Assembly: GCF_001420005.1 (NCBI RefSeq)
Contig: NZ_LJAK01000006.1
Coordinates: forward strand, 62,001-126,000
Reading direction: 5' to 3'
DNA from: Loktanella sp. 3ANDIMAR09
GTDB lineage: Bacteria; Pseudomonadota; Alphaproteobacteria; Rhodobacterales; Rhodobacteraceae
DNA: 64,000 bases
This document shows, piece by piece, positions 9,289 to 18,489 of this stretch. The position numbers and the translations under genes were made by a program. The notes beneath the pieces are model-generated. The model did not search any database and was not told where the DNA came from. It saw only the letters and a program-made list of their open reading frames with translations. Each line of letters begins with the position of its first letter. Within the stretch, counting starts at the first letter, position 1.

Positions 9289-9614
9289 AACGCGCCCGTC
9301 AGCCACAGACCCAGATACAGCGTCGCGAACCCTGCCAACACGGCGGGGATCACGCTGCGCGTCCACAGCCCCACCACCAGCGCCACCGCAGCGGCGCACA
9401 GACGCGCGGGGTCCAGCGTGCCCCCCGTGGCCGCAGGCCACACCACCAATGGCGCCACCAGCCCCGGCAGCACCGCAACAGGCGTATAGCGCAGCAGGCG
9501 CAACACCAACGGCGGCATCGGCCGCGTCCCGATCAGCCCCAAAAAGGAGAACCGGATCAGAAACGTCCCCACGCCCAGCGCCAGAATGACCGTCCAGATC
9601 ACGGCATCAGTCAT
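9285..9614 (-). CDS. azlD: AzlD family branched-chain amino acid exporter subunit
   Basis: 109 residues, almost entirely hydrophobic, with four predicted membrane segments and the AzlD-typical core TFLIRFSFLGLIGTRPMP and LRYTPVAVLPGLVAP. AzlD is the small partner of AzlC in the LIV-E export system for branched-chain amino acids. Its start overlaps the azlC stop by 4 bases, so the two are co-translated. Confidence 0.88.
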   Translation of the reverse strand: MTDAVIWTVILALGVGTFLIRFSFLGLIGTRPMPPLVLRLLRYTPVAVLPGLVAPLVVWPAATGGTLDPARLCAAAVALVVGLWTRSVIPAVLAGFATLYLGLWLTGAF

Positions 9615-10309
9615 GTCTGCTTCCCCTCGACAATCACACCTGCCGCCATCGCACAGGCAGCCGCGATCAGCAGCCCCGTGCCCGAAGGCAGCCCGACCAG
9701 CGCCAGCCCCACAACGACCGACACCAGTGCCGCGGCAACATGCGCAAGGGTCCGCAGCATCGGCCCCACCATGGCGATGAACGTGATCGGCAGCGCGAAA
9801 TCCAGCGCCGCCGCATCCGGGATCCGCGCCCCCAAGAGCGCGCCTGCCAGGGTCGCCAGCACCCAGGTCGGCGCGATCGGCGTCGCCACACCAAAGAAAA
9901 ACGCGACCCGGTCACGCAAGCGCATCGTGCCATCGGCCTCGTAGCGCGCGACAGCCGCGACGTAGCTCTGATCGAACAACAGATAGGACACGCAGGCCCG
10001 CTTCCACAGCGGGGCCTCACCCAGATAGGGCACCAGCGACGCGCTATACATCGCCATGCGCAGGTTGACCGCCAGCGCCGCCAGCAAGGTCAGCGCAACG
10101 CCCGCATTGTCCACGATCATCTGCAGCGCGGCAAATTGCGACGCACCTGCGATCACCAGCACGCTGAACCCCATGGCCTGCCCGATGCTCAACCCTGCCT
10201 CGACAGCCGACACGCCGAACAGGGCAGCAAAAGGCACCGCAACAAGCAAAAACGGCATCCCGTCACGGACACCTTGCAGATAGGCTGATTTCCCGGTGGC
10301 AAGGGCCAT
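9611..10309 (-). CDS. azlC: AzlC family branched-chain amino acid permease subunit
   Basis: 232 residues with five or more membrane helices. The segments GVRDGMPFLLVAVPFAALFG and GASQFAALQMI are typical of AzlC, and AVNLRMAMYSASLVPYL is the conserved central loop. With AzlD it forms an inner-membrane exporter of branched-chain amino acids or analogues. It is the first gene of the azlCD pair and is divergent from fdhD, with only about 57 bases between them. Confidence 0.9.
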   Translation of the reverse strand: MALATGKSAYLQGVRDGMPFLLVAVPFAALFGVSAVEAGLSIGQAMGFSVLVIAGASQFAALQMIVDNAGVALTLLAALAVNLRMAMYSASLVPYLGEAPLWKRACVSYLLFDQSYVAAVARYEADGTMRLRDRVAFFFGVATPIAPTWVLATLAGALLGARIPDAAALDFALPITFIAMVGPMLRTLAHVAAALVSVVVGLALVGLPSGTGLLIAAACAMAAGVIVEGKQT

Positions 10310-10366
10310 GGTTTCCCCCTAAGTTTCAGTCCTCACCCGGTTACGCCTGACCCACAGGAACTGCAA

Positions 10367-11245
10367 TTGGCCAATCTCATTCCCCCCGGTATCCGCATCG
10401 CGCCTGCGCCGGACGACCCGCGCCTGACCCGCAGCGTCACAGGCACCGATCAGACGGGTGCGCCCATAGCCCTCGCCGTGGTCGAGGAACGCCCGCTCAC
10501 GATCTACCTCAACGCGCGTGAGATCGTCACCGCGATGACCATCGGCGACCATCCCGAATACCTCGCGCTGGGGTTTCTGCTCAATCAAGGCATGCTGAAA
10601 CGCAGCGATGAGGTCACACGCGTGGACTACGACGAAGAGGTCGAAACCGTCGTCGTCCGCACCGCGCAGCAAACCAACCACGAGGACAAACTCGCCCGCA
10701 AGACCCGGACATCCGGTTGCGCCGTCGGCACCGTCTTCGGCGACATGATGGAAGGTCTGGACGGTCTGACCCTGCCCGATACACCCGTCAGAACATCGCA
10801 TCTCTACGCGCTGTCGCACCAGATCAACCGCACACCCAGCCTGTATCTTGCGGCAGGCGCGATCCACGGCACCGTCCTGTGCCGCGATGACCAGCCGCTG
10901 ATCTACATGGAGGACGTGGGCCGCCACAATGCCGTCGACAAGATCGCTGGCTGGATGTTTTCCGAGACCGAAACACCGGGTGACAAGATCCTCTACACCA
11001 CGGGACGCCTGACCTCGGAAATGGTGATCAAGACCGCGTTGATGGGCATCCCGACGCTGGTGTCCCGGTCGGGATTTACGGCCTGGGGTGTCGAAATTGC
11101 CCGGCAGGTCGGCCTGACCCTGATCGGTCGCATGAAAGGTCAGCGTTTCATCTGCCTGTCGGGCGAACACCGCCTGATCCGCGACGCCGACCCCGCAGCC
11201 CAGGCTGACGAGCCGCGCAAATCGGCCCGCAAGGGCGGTGCCTGA
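10367..11245 (+). CDS. fdhD: Formate dehydrogenase accessory sulfurtransferase FdhD
   Basis: 292 residues. FdhD passes sulfur from a cysteine desulfurase to the molybdenum cofactor of formate dehydrogenase. The reactive cysteine is in RTSGCAVGT (Cys118); a second cysteine of the CxxC pair seen in enterobacteria is absent, as in many homologues. ERPLTIYLNAREIVTAMTIGDHPEYLALGFL and MEDVGRHNAVDKI are family hallmarks. The start codon is TTG, supported by AGGA 7 bases before it. It heads a molybdenum-cofactor block, although formate dehydrogenase itself is not in the window. Confidence 0.93.
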   Translation: MANLIPPGIRIAPAPDDPRLTRSVTGTDQTGAPIALAVVEERPLTIYLNAREIVTAMTIGDHPEYLALGFLLNQGMLKRSDEVTRVDYDEEVETVVVRTAQQTNHEDKLARKTRTSGCAVGTVFGDMMEGLDGLTLPDTPVRTSHLYALSHQINRTPSLYLAAGAIHGTVLCRDDQPLIYMEDVGRHNAVDKIAGWMFSETETPGDKILYTTGRLTSEMVIKTALMGIPTLVSRSGFTAWGVEIARQVGLTLIGRMKGQRFICLSGEHRLIRDADPAAQADEPRKSARKGGA

Positions 11246-11284
11246 CATGTATGCCATCCTCAACAGGCCTTGTCGCATGGTGGT

Positions 11285-11330
11285 CTTCTTCTGGTCGGAA
11301 ATATCCCGGGGTCCGGGGCAGCGCCCCGGG
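11285..11330 (+). repeat. Intergenic repeat family A, copy 1
   Basis: CTTCTTCTGGTCG-, AAATATCCCGGGG and the hairpin GGGGCAGCGCCCC occur in this order here, at 57988-58032 and, in a shorter form, at 15190-15235. All copies lie between genes. The hairpin is not followed by a T-run. Confidence 0.75.
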
Positions 11331-11374
11331 AACACACACCCTGTTCAGGCGCAAACCGAACAGCAATCCGCTAC

Positions 11375-11418
11375 GGGTCGGCGTGCGGGGCGCCTTTCGC
11401 GACAGCGAAACAGCGGCG
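11375..11418 (+). repeat. Intergenic repeat family C, copy 1
   Basis: A 44-base unit matching 53761-53804 at 41 of 44 positions. It contains the inverted arms TTTCGC and GCGAAA and ends in CAGCGGCG. This copy ends 10 bases before the mobA start codon and so lies in its leader. Confidence 0.75.
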
Positions 11419-11428
11419 CGGGCCGACC

Positions 11429-12010
11429 ATGAGGGCACCACTGGGCATCATCCTTGCGGGTGGACAGGCCACCCGCATGGGCGGCGGGGACAAGGGGCTC
11501 TTGCGTCTCGACACCCGTCGGATCATCGACCACGTCATCGCACGACTGGACCCGCAATGCGACGGACTGGCGCTGAACGCCAACGGCGATCCCGCACGCT
11601 TTGCAGCGCTGGGCCTGACCGTGATCGCGGATAGTATCGCAGATCACCCCGGACCGCTGGCAGGCGTGCTGGCAGGCCTCGATCACGCCGCAGCCACGGG
11701 CCACAGCCATATCGTCACCGCCGCCGCAGATACGCCGTTCCTGCCCTGCGATCTGGTCCCGCAACTGCAATTGGCGGGCGGCGCGGCAGGCCTTGCCCTC
11801 GCCGCGTCACCGGGCGGGCGGCAGCCGACCTTTGGCCTCTGGCCCGTCAGTTTGCGCGCGAACCTGCGCCAGGCGCTGCTTGATGGCACCCGCAAGGTCG
11901 TCCAGTTCACCCGCACCCACGATGCCGGCACGGCGGAATTTCCCGACGATGCTGCGTTTTTCAACGTGAACACCCCCGACGACCTTGCCACAGCACAGGC
12001 CATGTTATGA
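11429..12010 (+). CDS. mobA: Molybdenum cofactor guanylyltransferase MobA
   Basis: 193 residues. The nucleotidyltransferase signature LAGGQATRMGGGDKGLL is at residues 8-24, followed by ADTPFLP, the metal-binding region, and NVNTPDDL near the C terminus. MobA joins GMP to molybdopterin to make the bis-MGD cofactor used by DMSO-reductase-family enzymes such as formate dehydrogenase. An open extension upstream runs through two intergenic repeats and is not used. The stop overlaps the mobB start (ATGA). Confidence 0.93.
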   Translation: MRAPLGIILAGGQATRMGGGDKGLLRLDTRRIIDHVIARLDPQCDGLALNANGDPARFAALGLTVIADSIADHPGPLAGVLAGLDHAAATGHSHIVTAAADTPFLPCDLVPQLQLAGGAAGLALAASPGGRQPTFGLWPVSLRANLRQALLDGTRKVVQFTRTHDAGTAEFPDDAAFFNVNTPDDLATAQAML

Positions 12011-12501
12011 AAATCTACGGCGTCACCGGTTGGAAAAATGCAGGCAAGACCGGACTGATGGAACGACTTGTATCAGAAATCACCGCGCGCGGTTTCACCG
12101 TATCCACGATCAAACACGCCCACCACAGCGTCGATGTCGACCAACCCGGCAAGGACAGCCACCGCCACCGTCAGGCGGGCGCACATCAGGTGGTGCTCGC
12201 CTCCGCCAACCGCTGGGCGCTCATGACCGAGTTGCGCGGCGCGAATGAACCGCCTCTCGCGGATCTGCTGGCGCAACTCGCCCCCATCGATCTGGTCCTG
12301 ATCGAAGGCTACAAACGCGACACCCATCCCAAGGTCGAGGCCTTTCGCGCCGTGACCGAAAATCCCCTGATCGCCACCACCGACCCCACGATCCGCGCGA
12401 TCGCAACCGACAGCCCGCTCGACATCGACCGCCCGCTACTGGACCTCGACGACACCGCCGCCATCGCCGATTTCATTCTGGCAGAGGTAGGACTGGCATG
12501 A
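12007..12501 (+). CDS. mobB: Molybdopterin-guanine dinucleotide biosynthesis protein MobB
   Basis: 164 residues. A P-loop WKNAGKTGLMERL near the N terminus and LVLIEGYKRDTHPKVE in the middle identify the MobB GTPase, which binds GTP and is thought to assist MobA. STIKHAHHSVDVDQPGKDSHRHR-type segments (seen as KHAHHSVDVDQPGKDS) are conserved in the family. It overlaps mobA by 4 bases at its start and the moeA-fusion gene by 4 bases at its end, so the three are translationally coupled. Confidence 0.93.
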   Translation: MKIYGVTGWKNAGKTGLMERLVSEITARGFTVSTIKHAHHSVDVDQPGKDSHRHRQAGAHQVVLASANRWALMTELRGANEPPLADLLAQLAPIDLVLIEGYKRDTHPKVEAFRAVTENPLIATTDPTIRAIATDSPLDIDRPLLDLDDTAAIADFILAEVGLA

Positions 12502-14594
12502 CCCATGATCCCCGCTTTGACACGGTCATCGCCGTGGATTGGTCCAGCGGCAACGACCGCGGCCCGCGTCCGACCGCCGACGCCATCTGGACCTGTATCG
12601 CCCGCGCAGGTCAGGCACAGGCCCCGGTCTACCACCGCAACCGCGCCTTGGCAGAGGCCTATCTGATCGACACGCTGGCGGGTGAACTGGCCGCAGGTCG
12701 CCGCACCCTCGCGGCCTTTGATCTGTGTTTCGCCTATCCCAGCGGCTTTGCGCAGGCACTCACGGGCCATGCCGATCCCCTCGTCCTGTGGGACTGGTTC
12801 GCCGCCCGCGTGCAGGACACCCCCAAATCCAACAACCGTTTTGCCCTCGCTGGCCAGATCAACGCCCAATTCCCCGGCACCGGCCCGTTCTGGTTCAATG
12901 GTCTGAAATCCGACATCCCGGATCTGCCCCGGACCAAGGCAGACTACGGCGACCACGGCCTGCCCGAATTTCGCGGTGCCGACATGGCGGCAAAGGGTGC
13001 GCAATCCCCGTTCAAACTGGGCGGTGTCGGCGCCGTAGGCGGTCAGGTCATCATGGGGCTGCCGACCCTGTCACGTCTGCGCGCACGCTTTGGTGCGGAT
13101 ATCGCGGTCTGGCCGTTCGAACCCGCCGACCGCGCGATCACGCTGGCCGAGACATATTTTTCGCTCCTGCCCGCAGCCCTCGCGGCAGAGACACACGACA
13201 TCAAGGACGCCGCCCAGACCGCACTTTATGCGCGCAGCTTTTCGGCCCTGCCGCCCGCGCAGATGGCCCGCTGCCTCGACGTGCCCGCAAGTGACGAAGG
13301 CTGGGTGCTGGGCGTCGGGTCAGAGGACATCCTCGCCGCCGCGCAACTGACCCCGCCGCCGCTGCGCAACGACTGCTTTGCCATGCCGCAAGGCGCGCAT
13401 TGGACACCGGTCGATACGGCCCTCGCCCATCTGCGCGACCGGCTCAGCCCGGTCACGGCAACACAGACGATCCCGCTGGCAAAGGCCGCCGGACGCATCC
13501 TTGCAGCACCTGTGACAGCCACCCGCAGCCATCCTCCTCATGCCAATGCCGCCGTCGACGGCTACGCCTTTGCCGGGCCGCTGCCCGCTGGTCCCCACAC
13601 CTTGCCACTGCATCCCGGTCGCGCCGCCGCTGGCGTACCCTTTGACGGCACGGTGCCACCCGGTCACGCCCTGCGCATCCTGACCGGGGCAAATATCCCG
13701 GACGGCACCGATACAGTTGTGCTGCAAGAGGACGTCACCGCCAACGCCACGCATATTGCCCTGCATGGTCCGTTGAAACAGCGCGCCAACGCACGCCGCG
13801 CGGGCGAGGACATGATGGCAGGCGATGCAGTGCTGCCCGCAGGCCGTCGCCTGACTGCGGCCGATCTGGCAACCCTCGCCGCCTGCGGCACAGGCGCGGT
13901 CAGCGTCCGCACGGCCCTGCGCGTGGGCGTCCTGTCCACGGGTGATGAATTGCGCGATCCCGGCACGCCCGCGACCGACGGCCAGATCTACGACGCCAAC
14001 CGCGCCATGCTGCTGGCCGATGTTGCGGGCTGGGGTCACACGCCCGTCGATCTTGGCCGCGCGCCCGACGACCGCGACAAGCTCCGCACCATCCTGACCG
14101 CGGCCGCCACCCGTTGCGACGCGATCCTGACATCGGGCGGGGCATCCGCTGGCGACGAGGATCACGTGTCTGCACTCCTTGCGACCACCGGCAGCTTTGC
14201 CCTGTGGCGCATCGCCGTGAAACCGGGCCGCCCGCTGGCGATGGGTCTCTGGGACGACACGCCCGTGTTCGGCCTGCCGGGCAACCCCGTCGCCGCCCAG
14301 GTCTGCGCGCTGATCTTTGCCCATCCCGCCCTTGCCGTGCTCGCCGGGGCCGACTGGCCCGCGCGCCAATCCTTCACCGTGCCCGCAGCCTTTGCAAAAT
14401 CGAAAAAACCCGGCCGCCGCGAATATCTGCGCGCCCGCCTCACAGACGGTGCGGCAGAGGTTTTCCTCTCCGAAGGGTCAGGCCGTGTCTCGGGTCTGTC
14501 ATGGGCGACCGGCCTTGTTGAACTGCCGGACGATGCCGCCGACATCACGCCGGGCACGCCCGTGACCTACCTGCCGTTCACGGGCTTCGCATGA
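12498..14594 (+). CDS. MoeA molybdopterin molybdenumtransferase fused to an N-terminal RNase H-like (DUF429-type?) domain
   Basis: 698 residues, whereas MoeA alone is about 400. Residues about 300-698 are a complete MoeA: AAVDGYAF, ILTGANIPDGTDTVV, GVLSTGDEL, LTSGGASAGDEDHV and GLPGNPVAA are all present. MoeA inserts molybdate into adenylylated molybdopterin. Residues 1-290 form a separate domain starting FDTVIAVDWSS, with conserved PKSNNRFALAGQIN and LKSDIPDLPRTKADYGDHG; the Val-Asp-Trp-Ser opening resembles RNase H-fold DUF429 proteins, but I cannot name it firmly. Position after mobAB fits cofactor insertion. Both gene ends overlap neighbours by 4 bases. Confidence 0.85.
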   Translation: MTHDPRFDTVIAVDWSSGNDRGPRPTADAIWTCIARAGQAQAPVYHRNRALAEAYLIDTLAGELAAGRRTLAAFDLCFAYPSGFAQALTGHADPLVLWDWFAARVQDTPKSNNRFALAGQINAQFPGTGPFWFNGLKSDIPDLPRTKADYGDHGLPEFRGADMAAKGAQSPFKLGGVGAVGGQVIMGLPTLSRLRARFGADIAVWPFEPADRAITLAETYFSLLPAALAAETHDIKDAAQTALYARSFSALPPAQMARCLDVPASDEGWVLGVGSEDILAAAQLTPPPLRNDCFAMPQGAHWTPVDTALAHLRDRLSPVTATQTIPLAKAAGRILAAPVTATRSHPPHANAAVDGYAFAGPLPAGPHTLPLHPGRAAAGVPFDGTVPPGHALRILTGANIPDGTDTVVLQEDVTANATHIALHGPLKQRANARRAGEDMMAGDAVLPAGRRLTAADLATLAACGTGAVSVRTALRVGVLSTGDELRDPGTPATDGQIYDANRAMLLADVAGWGHTPVDLGRAPDDRDKLRTILTAAATRCDAILTSGGASAGDEDHVSALLATTGSFALWRIAVKPGRPLAMGLWDDTPVFGLPGNPVAAQVCALIFAHPALAVLAGADWPARQSFTVPAAFAKSKKPGRREYLRARLTDGAAEVFLSEGSGRVSGLSWATGLVELPDDAADITPGTPVTYLPFTGFA

Positions 14595-15169
14595 TCATCA
14601 GCGCTGGCCTTCCAACAGCTGACCGCGACGCGGCGGCGACCCTCTACTGGCAGGCCTTCGGCCAGAAACTGGCCCGCGTCATGGGGCCCGACGCCAAAGC
14701 TATGCGCTACATCACCCGCGTCATGCGCGCCGACCACGTCATCGCCGCCCATGCAAACGACGGCACACTCCTGGGCCTCGTCGGTTTCAAATCGTGCGAC
14801 GGCGCATTCGTTGGCGGCACATTTCATGACCTGCGCGCCATTTATGGCTGGGCCGGTGCCCTCTGGCGCGCAGCACTGTTGTCACTGCTGGAACGCGACA
14901 CCGACAACACCCGCTTTTTGATGGACGGCCTCTGCGTCGCCTCGGCCGCGCGGGGGCAAGGCATCGGCACCGCCCTGCTGGACGCCATCTGCGCAGAGGC
15001 CCGCACACGCGGCTATGCCAAGGTCCGTCTGGATGTCATCGACACGAACCCCCGCGCCCGCGCACTCTATGCGCGCTACGGTTTTCGGGCCACGCACACC
15101 CAGACCATCGGCCCGCTCAGCTACATCTTTGGTTTCACCAGCAGCACCACGATGGTCAAAACCCTCTGA
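14591..15169 (+). CDS. GNAT family N-acetyltransferase
   Basis: 192 residues with the acetyl-CoA binding motif A, VASAARGQGIGTALLDAI, and motif B, LDVIDTNPRARALYARYGF, of the GNAT fold. The substrate is not evident. It is coupled by an ATGA overlap to the moeA-fusion gene, which suggests co-expression rather than a role in cofactor synthesis. A family A repeat with two hairpins follows and probably marks the end of the unit. Confidence 0.88.
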   Translation: MIISAGLPTADRDAAATLYWQAFGQKLARVMGPDAKAMRYITRVMRADHVIAAHANDGTLLGLVGFKSCDGAFVGGTFHDLRAIYGWAGALWRAALLSLLERDTDNTRFLMDGLCVASAARGQGIGTALLDAICAEARTRGYAKVRLDVIDTNPRARALYARYGFRATHTQTIGPLSYIFGFTSSTTMVKTL

Positions 15170-15189
15170 CGGCACCCATCGCTGTTTTC

Positions 15190-15235
15190 AAAATATCCCG
15201 GGGGAGGTGCGACAGCACCGGGGGCAGCGCCCCCC
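15190..15235 (+). repeat. Intergenic repeat family A, variant copy 2
   Basis: AAAATATCCCGGGG is followed by a second hairpin (GGTGC / GCACC) not present in the other copies, then GGGGGCAGCGCCCCC. It lies between the acetyltransferase and asd. Confidence 0.65.
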
Positions 15236-15307
15236 TGACCGCACCATCCGCCCTTTCCCTTTGCAGCGTTTCAGCGTAACAGCCCAACGTCATTCAAGGA
15301 GCAGACC

Positions 15308-16330
15308 ATGGGCTACAGAATCGCCATCGTCGGGGCCACGGGCAACGTGGGCCACGAAATGCTGAACATCCTCGCCGAACGGGCGTTCCCCGTTGACGAG
15401 ATCGTCGCACTTGCCAGTCGCCGTTCGCTCGGCACCGAAGTCAGCTTTGGTGAGAAAACCCTGAAAACCAAGGACCTCGATGCCTTTGATTTCACCGGTT
15501 GGGACATGGCCCTGTTTGCTGTAGGGTCCGAGGCGACCGCGAAATACGCCCCCATCGCCGCCAAGGCCGGTTGCGTCGTCATCGATAACTCGTCGCTCTA
15601 CCGCTACGACAGCCAGATCCCGTTGATCGTCCCCGAGGTGAACCCCGAGGCGATCCACGACTACAAGAACAAGATGATCATCGCGAACCCCAACTGCTCG
15701 ACCGCGCAGATGGTTGTCGCGCTCAAGCCGCTGCACGACCGCGCCCGGATCAAGCGCGTCGTCGTCAGCACCTACCAATCCGTGTCCGGCGCGGGCAAGG
15801 AAGGCATGGATGCGCTGTGGGACCAGACCAAGGCGGTCTACAACCCCACCGACAACACCGGCGTGACCAAGTTCACAAAGCAGATCGCGTTCAACGTCAT
15901 CCCCCATATCGACGTGTTCATGGAAGACGGTTCCACCAAGGAAGAGTGGAAAATGGTCGTCGAAACCAAAAAGATCGTCGATCCCAAGATCAAGGTCACT
16001 GCCACCTGCGTGCGCGTGCCCGTGTTTGTGGGCCATTCGGAATCGATCAACATCGAATTCGAGGATTTCCTTGACGAAGAAGAGGCCCGCGACATCCTGC
16101 GCGAGGCACCCGGCGTCATGGTGATCGACAAGCGCGAGGACGGTGGCTACGTCACGCCGATCGAATGTGTTGGCGATTTCGCGACGTTCATCAGCCGCAT
16201 CCGTCAGGACAGCACGATCGACAACGGCATCAACCTGTGGTGCGTATCCGACAACCTGCGCAAGGGCGCGGCCCTGAATGCGGTGCAGATTGCCGAACTT
16301 CTGGGTCGTGAGTGCCTGAAAAAAGGCTGA
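15308..16330 (+). CDS. asd: Aspartate-semialdehyde dehydrogenase
   Basis: 340 residues. It reduces aspartyl phosphate to aspartate semialdehyde in the pathway to lysine, diaminopimelate, threonine and methionine. The NADP-binding GATGNVGHEML is at the N terminus, the active-site cysteine is in NPNCSTAQ (Cys130), and STYQSVSGAGKEGMDAL is typical. CAAGGAG sits 7 bases before the ATG. Single-gene unit closed by a strong terminator. Confidence 0.96.
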   Translation: MGYRIAIVGATGNVGHEMLNILAERAFPVDEIVALASRRSLGTEVSFGEKTLKTKDLDAFDFTGWDMALFAVGSEATAKYAPIAAKAGCVVIDNSSLYRYDSQIPLIVPEVNPEAIHDYKNKMIIANPNCSTAQMVVALKPLHDRARIKRVVVSTYQSVSGAGKEGMDALWDQTKAVYNPTDNTGVTKFTKQIAFNVIPHIDVFMEDGSTKEEWKMVVETKKIVDPKIKVTATCVRVPVFVGHSESINIEFEDFLDEEEARDILREAPGVMVIDKREDGGYVTPIECVGDFATFISRIRQDSTIDNGINLWCVSDNLRKGAALNAVQIAELLGRECLKKG

Positions 16331-16354
16331 TCAGCCCTGTCACCAGACAGTTAC

Positions 16355-16388
16355 ACGGGCGGGCCGACAGGTCCGCCCGTTTTCTTTT
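16355..16388 (+). terminator. Rho-independent terminator of asd
   Basis: Stem ACGGGCGG / CCGCCCGT with a 10-base loop followed directly by TTTCTTTT on the plus strand. Confidence 0.85.
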
Positions 16389-16398
16389 GCAATCGGGG

Positions 16399-17619
16399 TC
16401 ACGCGATCTGACGCAGATCAACCACCGGTCCCGCCGGCTCTGAAAACCGCCAGCAATCTCTTCCTGCACGTTTGGCCTGATAGAGTGCGGCATCCGCGTC
16501 CGACATCAGCACCGCGCGGTCGAACGGGTCGTCGGCGGATGACACGGCCAACCCGATGCTGATCGTGACCCGGTTCACGCCGTCCAGCCGGCCCGGATGC
16601 GGGTCGGCCATGCCGCGGATTTCGCGGATGATTTCGGTGGCAAGCGCCTTGGACCCGCGGCATGTCGCGCCGCGCATCACCACGGCAAATTCCTCGCCGC
16701 CGATACGGGCGATCTGCACGTCAGGCCCCAATGCAACCGCCGACAGGGTTGCCGCGACCCGGCGCAGGCAACCGTCGCCGGCGGGATGCCCCATCGTGTC
16801 ATTGTACAGCTTGAAATGATCGATATCGATCATCATCAACCCGACAGCATCGTGGCCTGCCACCCAGTCGGACATCATCCATTCGAAACTGCGGCGGTTG
16901 GGAATCCCTGTCAGCGCGTCGGTCAGCGACAGCATGGTCATGCGGCGTTCGGAATTTTCGGCGGTGCGCGCTCGATCCGCGGCCCTGTAGGCCCGCAGAT
17001 AATCTTCGCAACGTCGCCGTTCGCTGTGATGGTTGGCATAGAGGCAGAACACCCCGGCAAAGATCATCTGCAATGTCAGTGGCCAGATCAGCGTGGCCGC
17101 GATGGACGGGTTGGTCCAGATCACGGCCAGCGTCAGACCCAACACGACCGCCGTATAGATGATCGCATGCCGAAACCGCAGGGTAATCAGGGTCGTGGCA
17201 AAAACGATCATCAGGATCATCTCGTTCGTCAGCAACAACGCCCATTGCGACCGGGACGACCACAGCACATAGACCGGCACCAGATAGGCATTGATCATGC
17301 CGACCAGCAGGATGCGTTCCCGCCAGATCCCATTCACCCGCTGAAGCACCATCATCATGGCAAAGGACAGCGGTGTCACCACGGCAAGCCGCATGACCAG
17401 CCCATGCCAGAAGACGTCAACGGCCAGAACATAGGCGGTCAGGTTGTAGGCATTGTACATGACCAGACCAAACACGACCATCCGGTTGACCAGCCGCAGT
17501 CGGACTGCTTCATGCTCTGCCTCATAGGCGGCATCGATATCCGGCGCGAACCGCAGCAGGATATCATATCCTGCATCGGTTCCGTTCCAACCGCGCAACA
17601 AGGGGGGCCACCGCATCAT
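16399..17619 (-). CDS. Membrane-bound diguanylate cyclase (GGDEF)
   Basis: 406 residues. The N-terminal half has about five to six membrane helices (for example MVVFGLVMYNAYNLTAYVL, LILMIVFATTLITL-like segments) and the C-terminal GGDEF domain starts near residue 245 with LTDALTGIPNRRSFE. The active-site loop is GGEEF at about residues 308-312, so cyclic-di-GMP synthesis is expected. No clear RxxD inhibitory site is seen. The frame is open to a GTG 78 bases further upstream, but the ATG at MRWPPLL with AGG nearby looks likelier. The membrane half has no domain I recognise. It lies directly downstream of the carbonic anhydrase gene. Confidence 0.85.
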   Translation of the reverse strand: MMRWPPLLRGWNGTDAGYDILLRFAPDIDAAYEAEHEAVRLRLVNRMVVFGLVMYNAYNLTAYVLAVDVFWHGLVMRLAVVTPLSFAMMMVLQRVNGIWRERILLVGMINAYLVPVYVLWSSRSQWALLLTNEMILMIVFATTLITLRFRHAIIYTAVVLGLTLAVIWTNPSIAATLIWPLTLQMIFAGVFCLYANHHSERRRCEDYLRAYRAADRARTAENSERRMTMLSLTDALTGIPNRRSFEWMMSDWVAGHDAVGLMMIDIDHFKLYNDTMGHPAGDGCLRRVAATLSAVALGPDVQIARIGGEEFAVVMRGATCRGSKALATEIIREIRGMADPHPGRLDGVNRVTISIGLAVSSADDPFDRAVLMSDADAALYQAKRAGRDCWRFSEPAGPVVDLRQIA

Positions 17620-17699
17620 CCGTGCAGCCTGCCGCCAAGAGATTAACAAATGCTTTAGGTCGACGCCCCAACCGCAGGATGTCGTGGGTTTCCCCACCG

Positions 17700-18347
17700 C
17701 TAGATGGGGTGGAATGCCCCGCTGAGCGAGTCGTAAACCTCGAGCGAGCCATTGCCGATGTGGTTCCAGACACCATGCAAGGTCAGCTCACCGGATTCGA
17801 CCGCGGCCCGCACGAATGGAAAGCTCATCAGGTTTTCGAGGCTGACCAGCACGCCTTCTTTTTCCAGCGCGCGTTTGCGTGTCGCATCATCCCCCTGCGG
17901 CAACCGGTCGTATCCGGGACGCAGAATATCCATCCAGCGCCCGACAAAGCTGGTCTTTTCCTCCAGCGCGGGGGCATGGCCCTCGCACATCTCGTAGCAG
18001 CCTTCGACACCGCCGCAGCCGGAATGGCCCATCACGACCAGATGCGACACATGCAACGACGTGACCGCGTATTCCACGGCAGCCGAGGTGCCATGATGTT
18101 CACCATCGGAAACAAAGGCCGGCACCAGATTGGCGATATTGCGGTGAATAAAGAATTCGCCCTGATCCGCCCCGAACATCGCGGTGACATGCACCCGGCT
18201 GTCGCAGCAGGAAATGATCATCGCGCGCGGGCGTTGCCCTTCGTCCGCCAGACGCTTGTACCAGCCCTTGTTCTGCGAATAGGTGGTCGCCTGCCAGCCG
18301 TGAAACCGTGTGATCAGGTATTCGGGTAGGGGTCTTGCGAAGTCCAT
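17700..18347 (-). CDS. Beta-class carbonic anhydrase
   Basis: 215 residues. Zn ligands and the catalytic dyad are visible: Cys47, Asp49 and Arg51 in CCDSR, and His108 and Cys111 in GHSGCGG. It interconverts CO2 and bicarbonate in the cytoplasm, supplying carboxylases. The length and the segment LADEGQRPRAM are typical of the alphaproteobacterial clade. The gene is followed by a GGDEF gene on the same strand with a few bases between the longest frames; co-transcription is possible. Confidence 0.93.
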   Translation of the reverse strand: MDFARPLPEYLITRFHGWQATTYSQNKGWYKRLADEGQRPRAMIISCCDSRVHVTAMFGADQGEFFIHRNIANLVPAFVSDGEHHGTSAAVEYAVTSLHVSHLVVMGHSGCGGVEGCYEMCEGHAPALEEKTSFVGRWMDILRPGYDRLPQGDDATRKRALEKEGVLVSLENLMSFPFVRAAVESGELTLHGVWNHIGNGSLEVYDSLSGAFHPI

Positions 18348-18489
18348 GATCGCGCTTTCGGTAATTTAACCCCTGAAACCTATCGCGCATTTTAGGGGAA
18401 TTCGAGGCATTAAAATCAGCTTGTTCAACGAATTGGGAACCCTGTTGCGCGCAGGTTGGGCCGAACCACAGCCCTGAGAAACATCTAAA

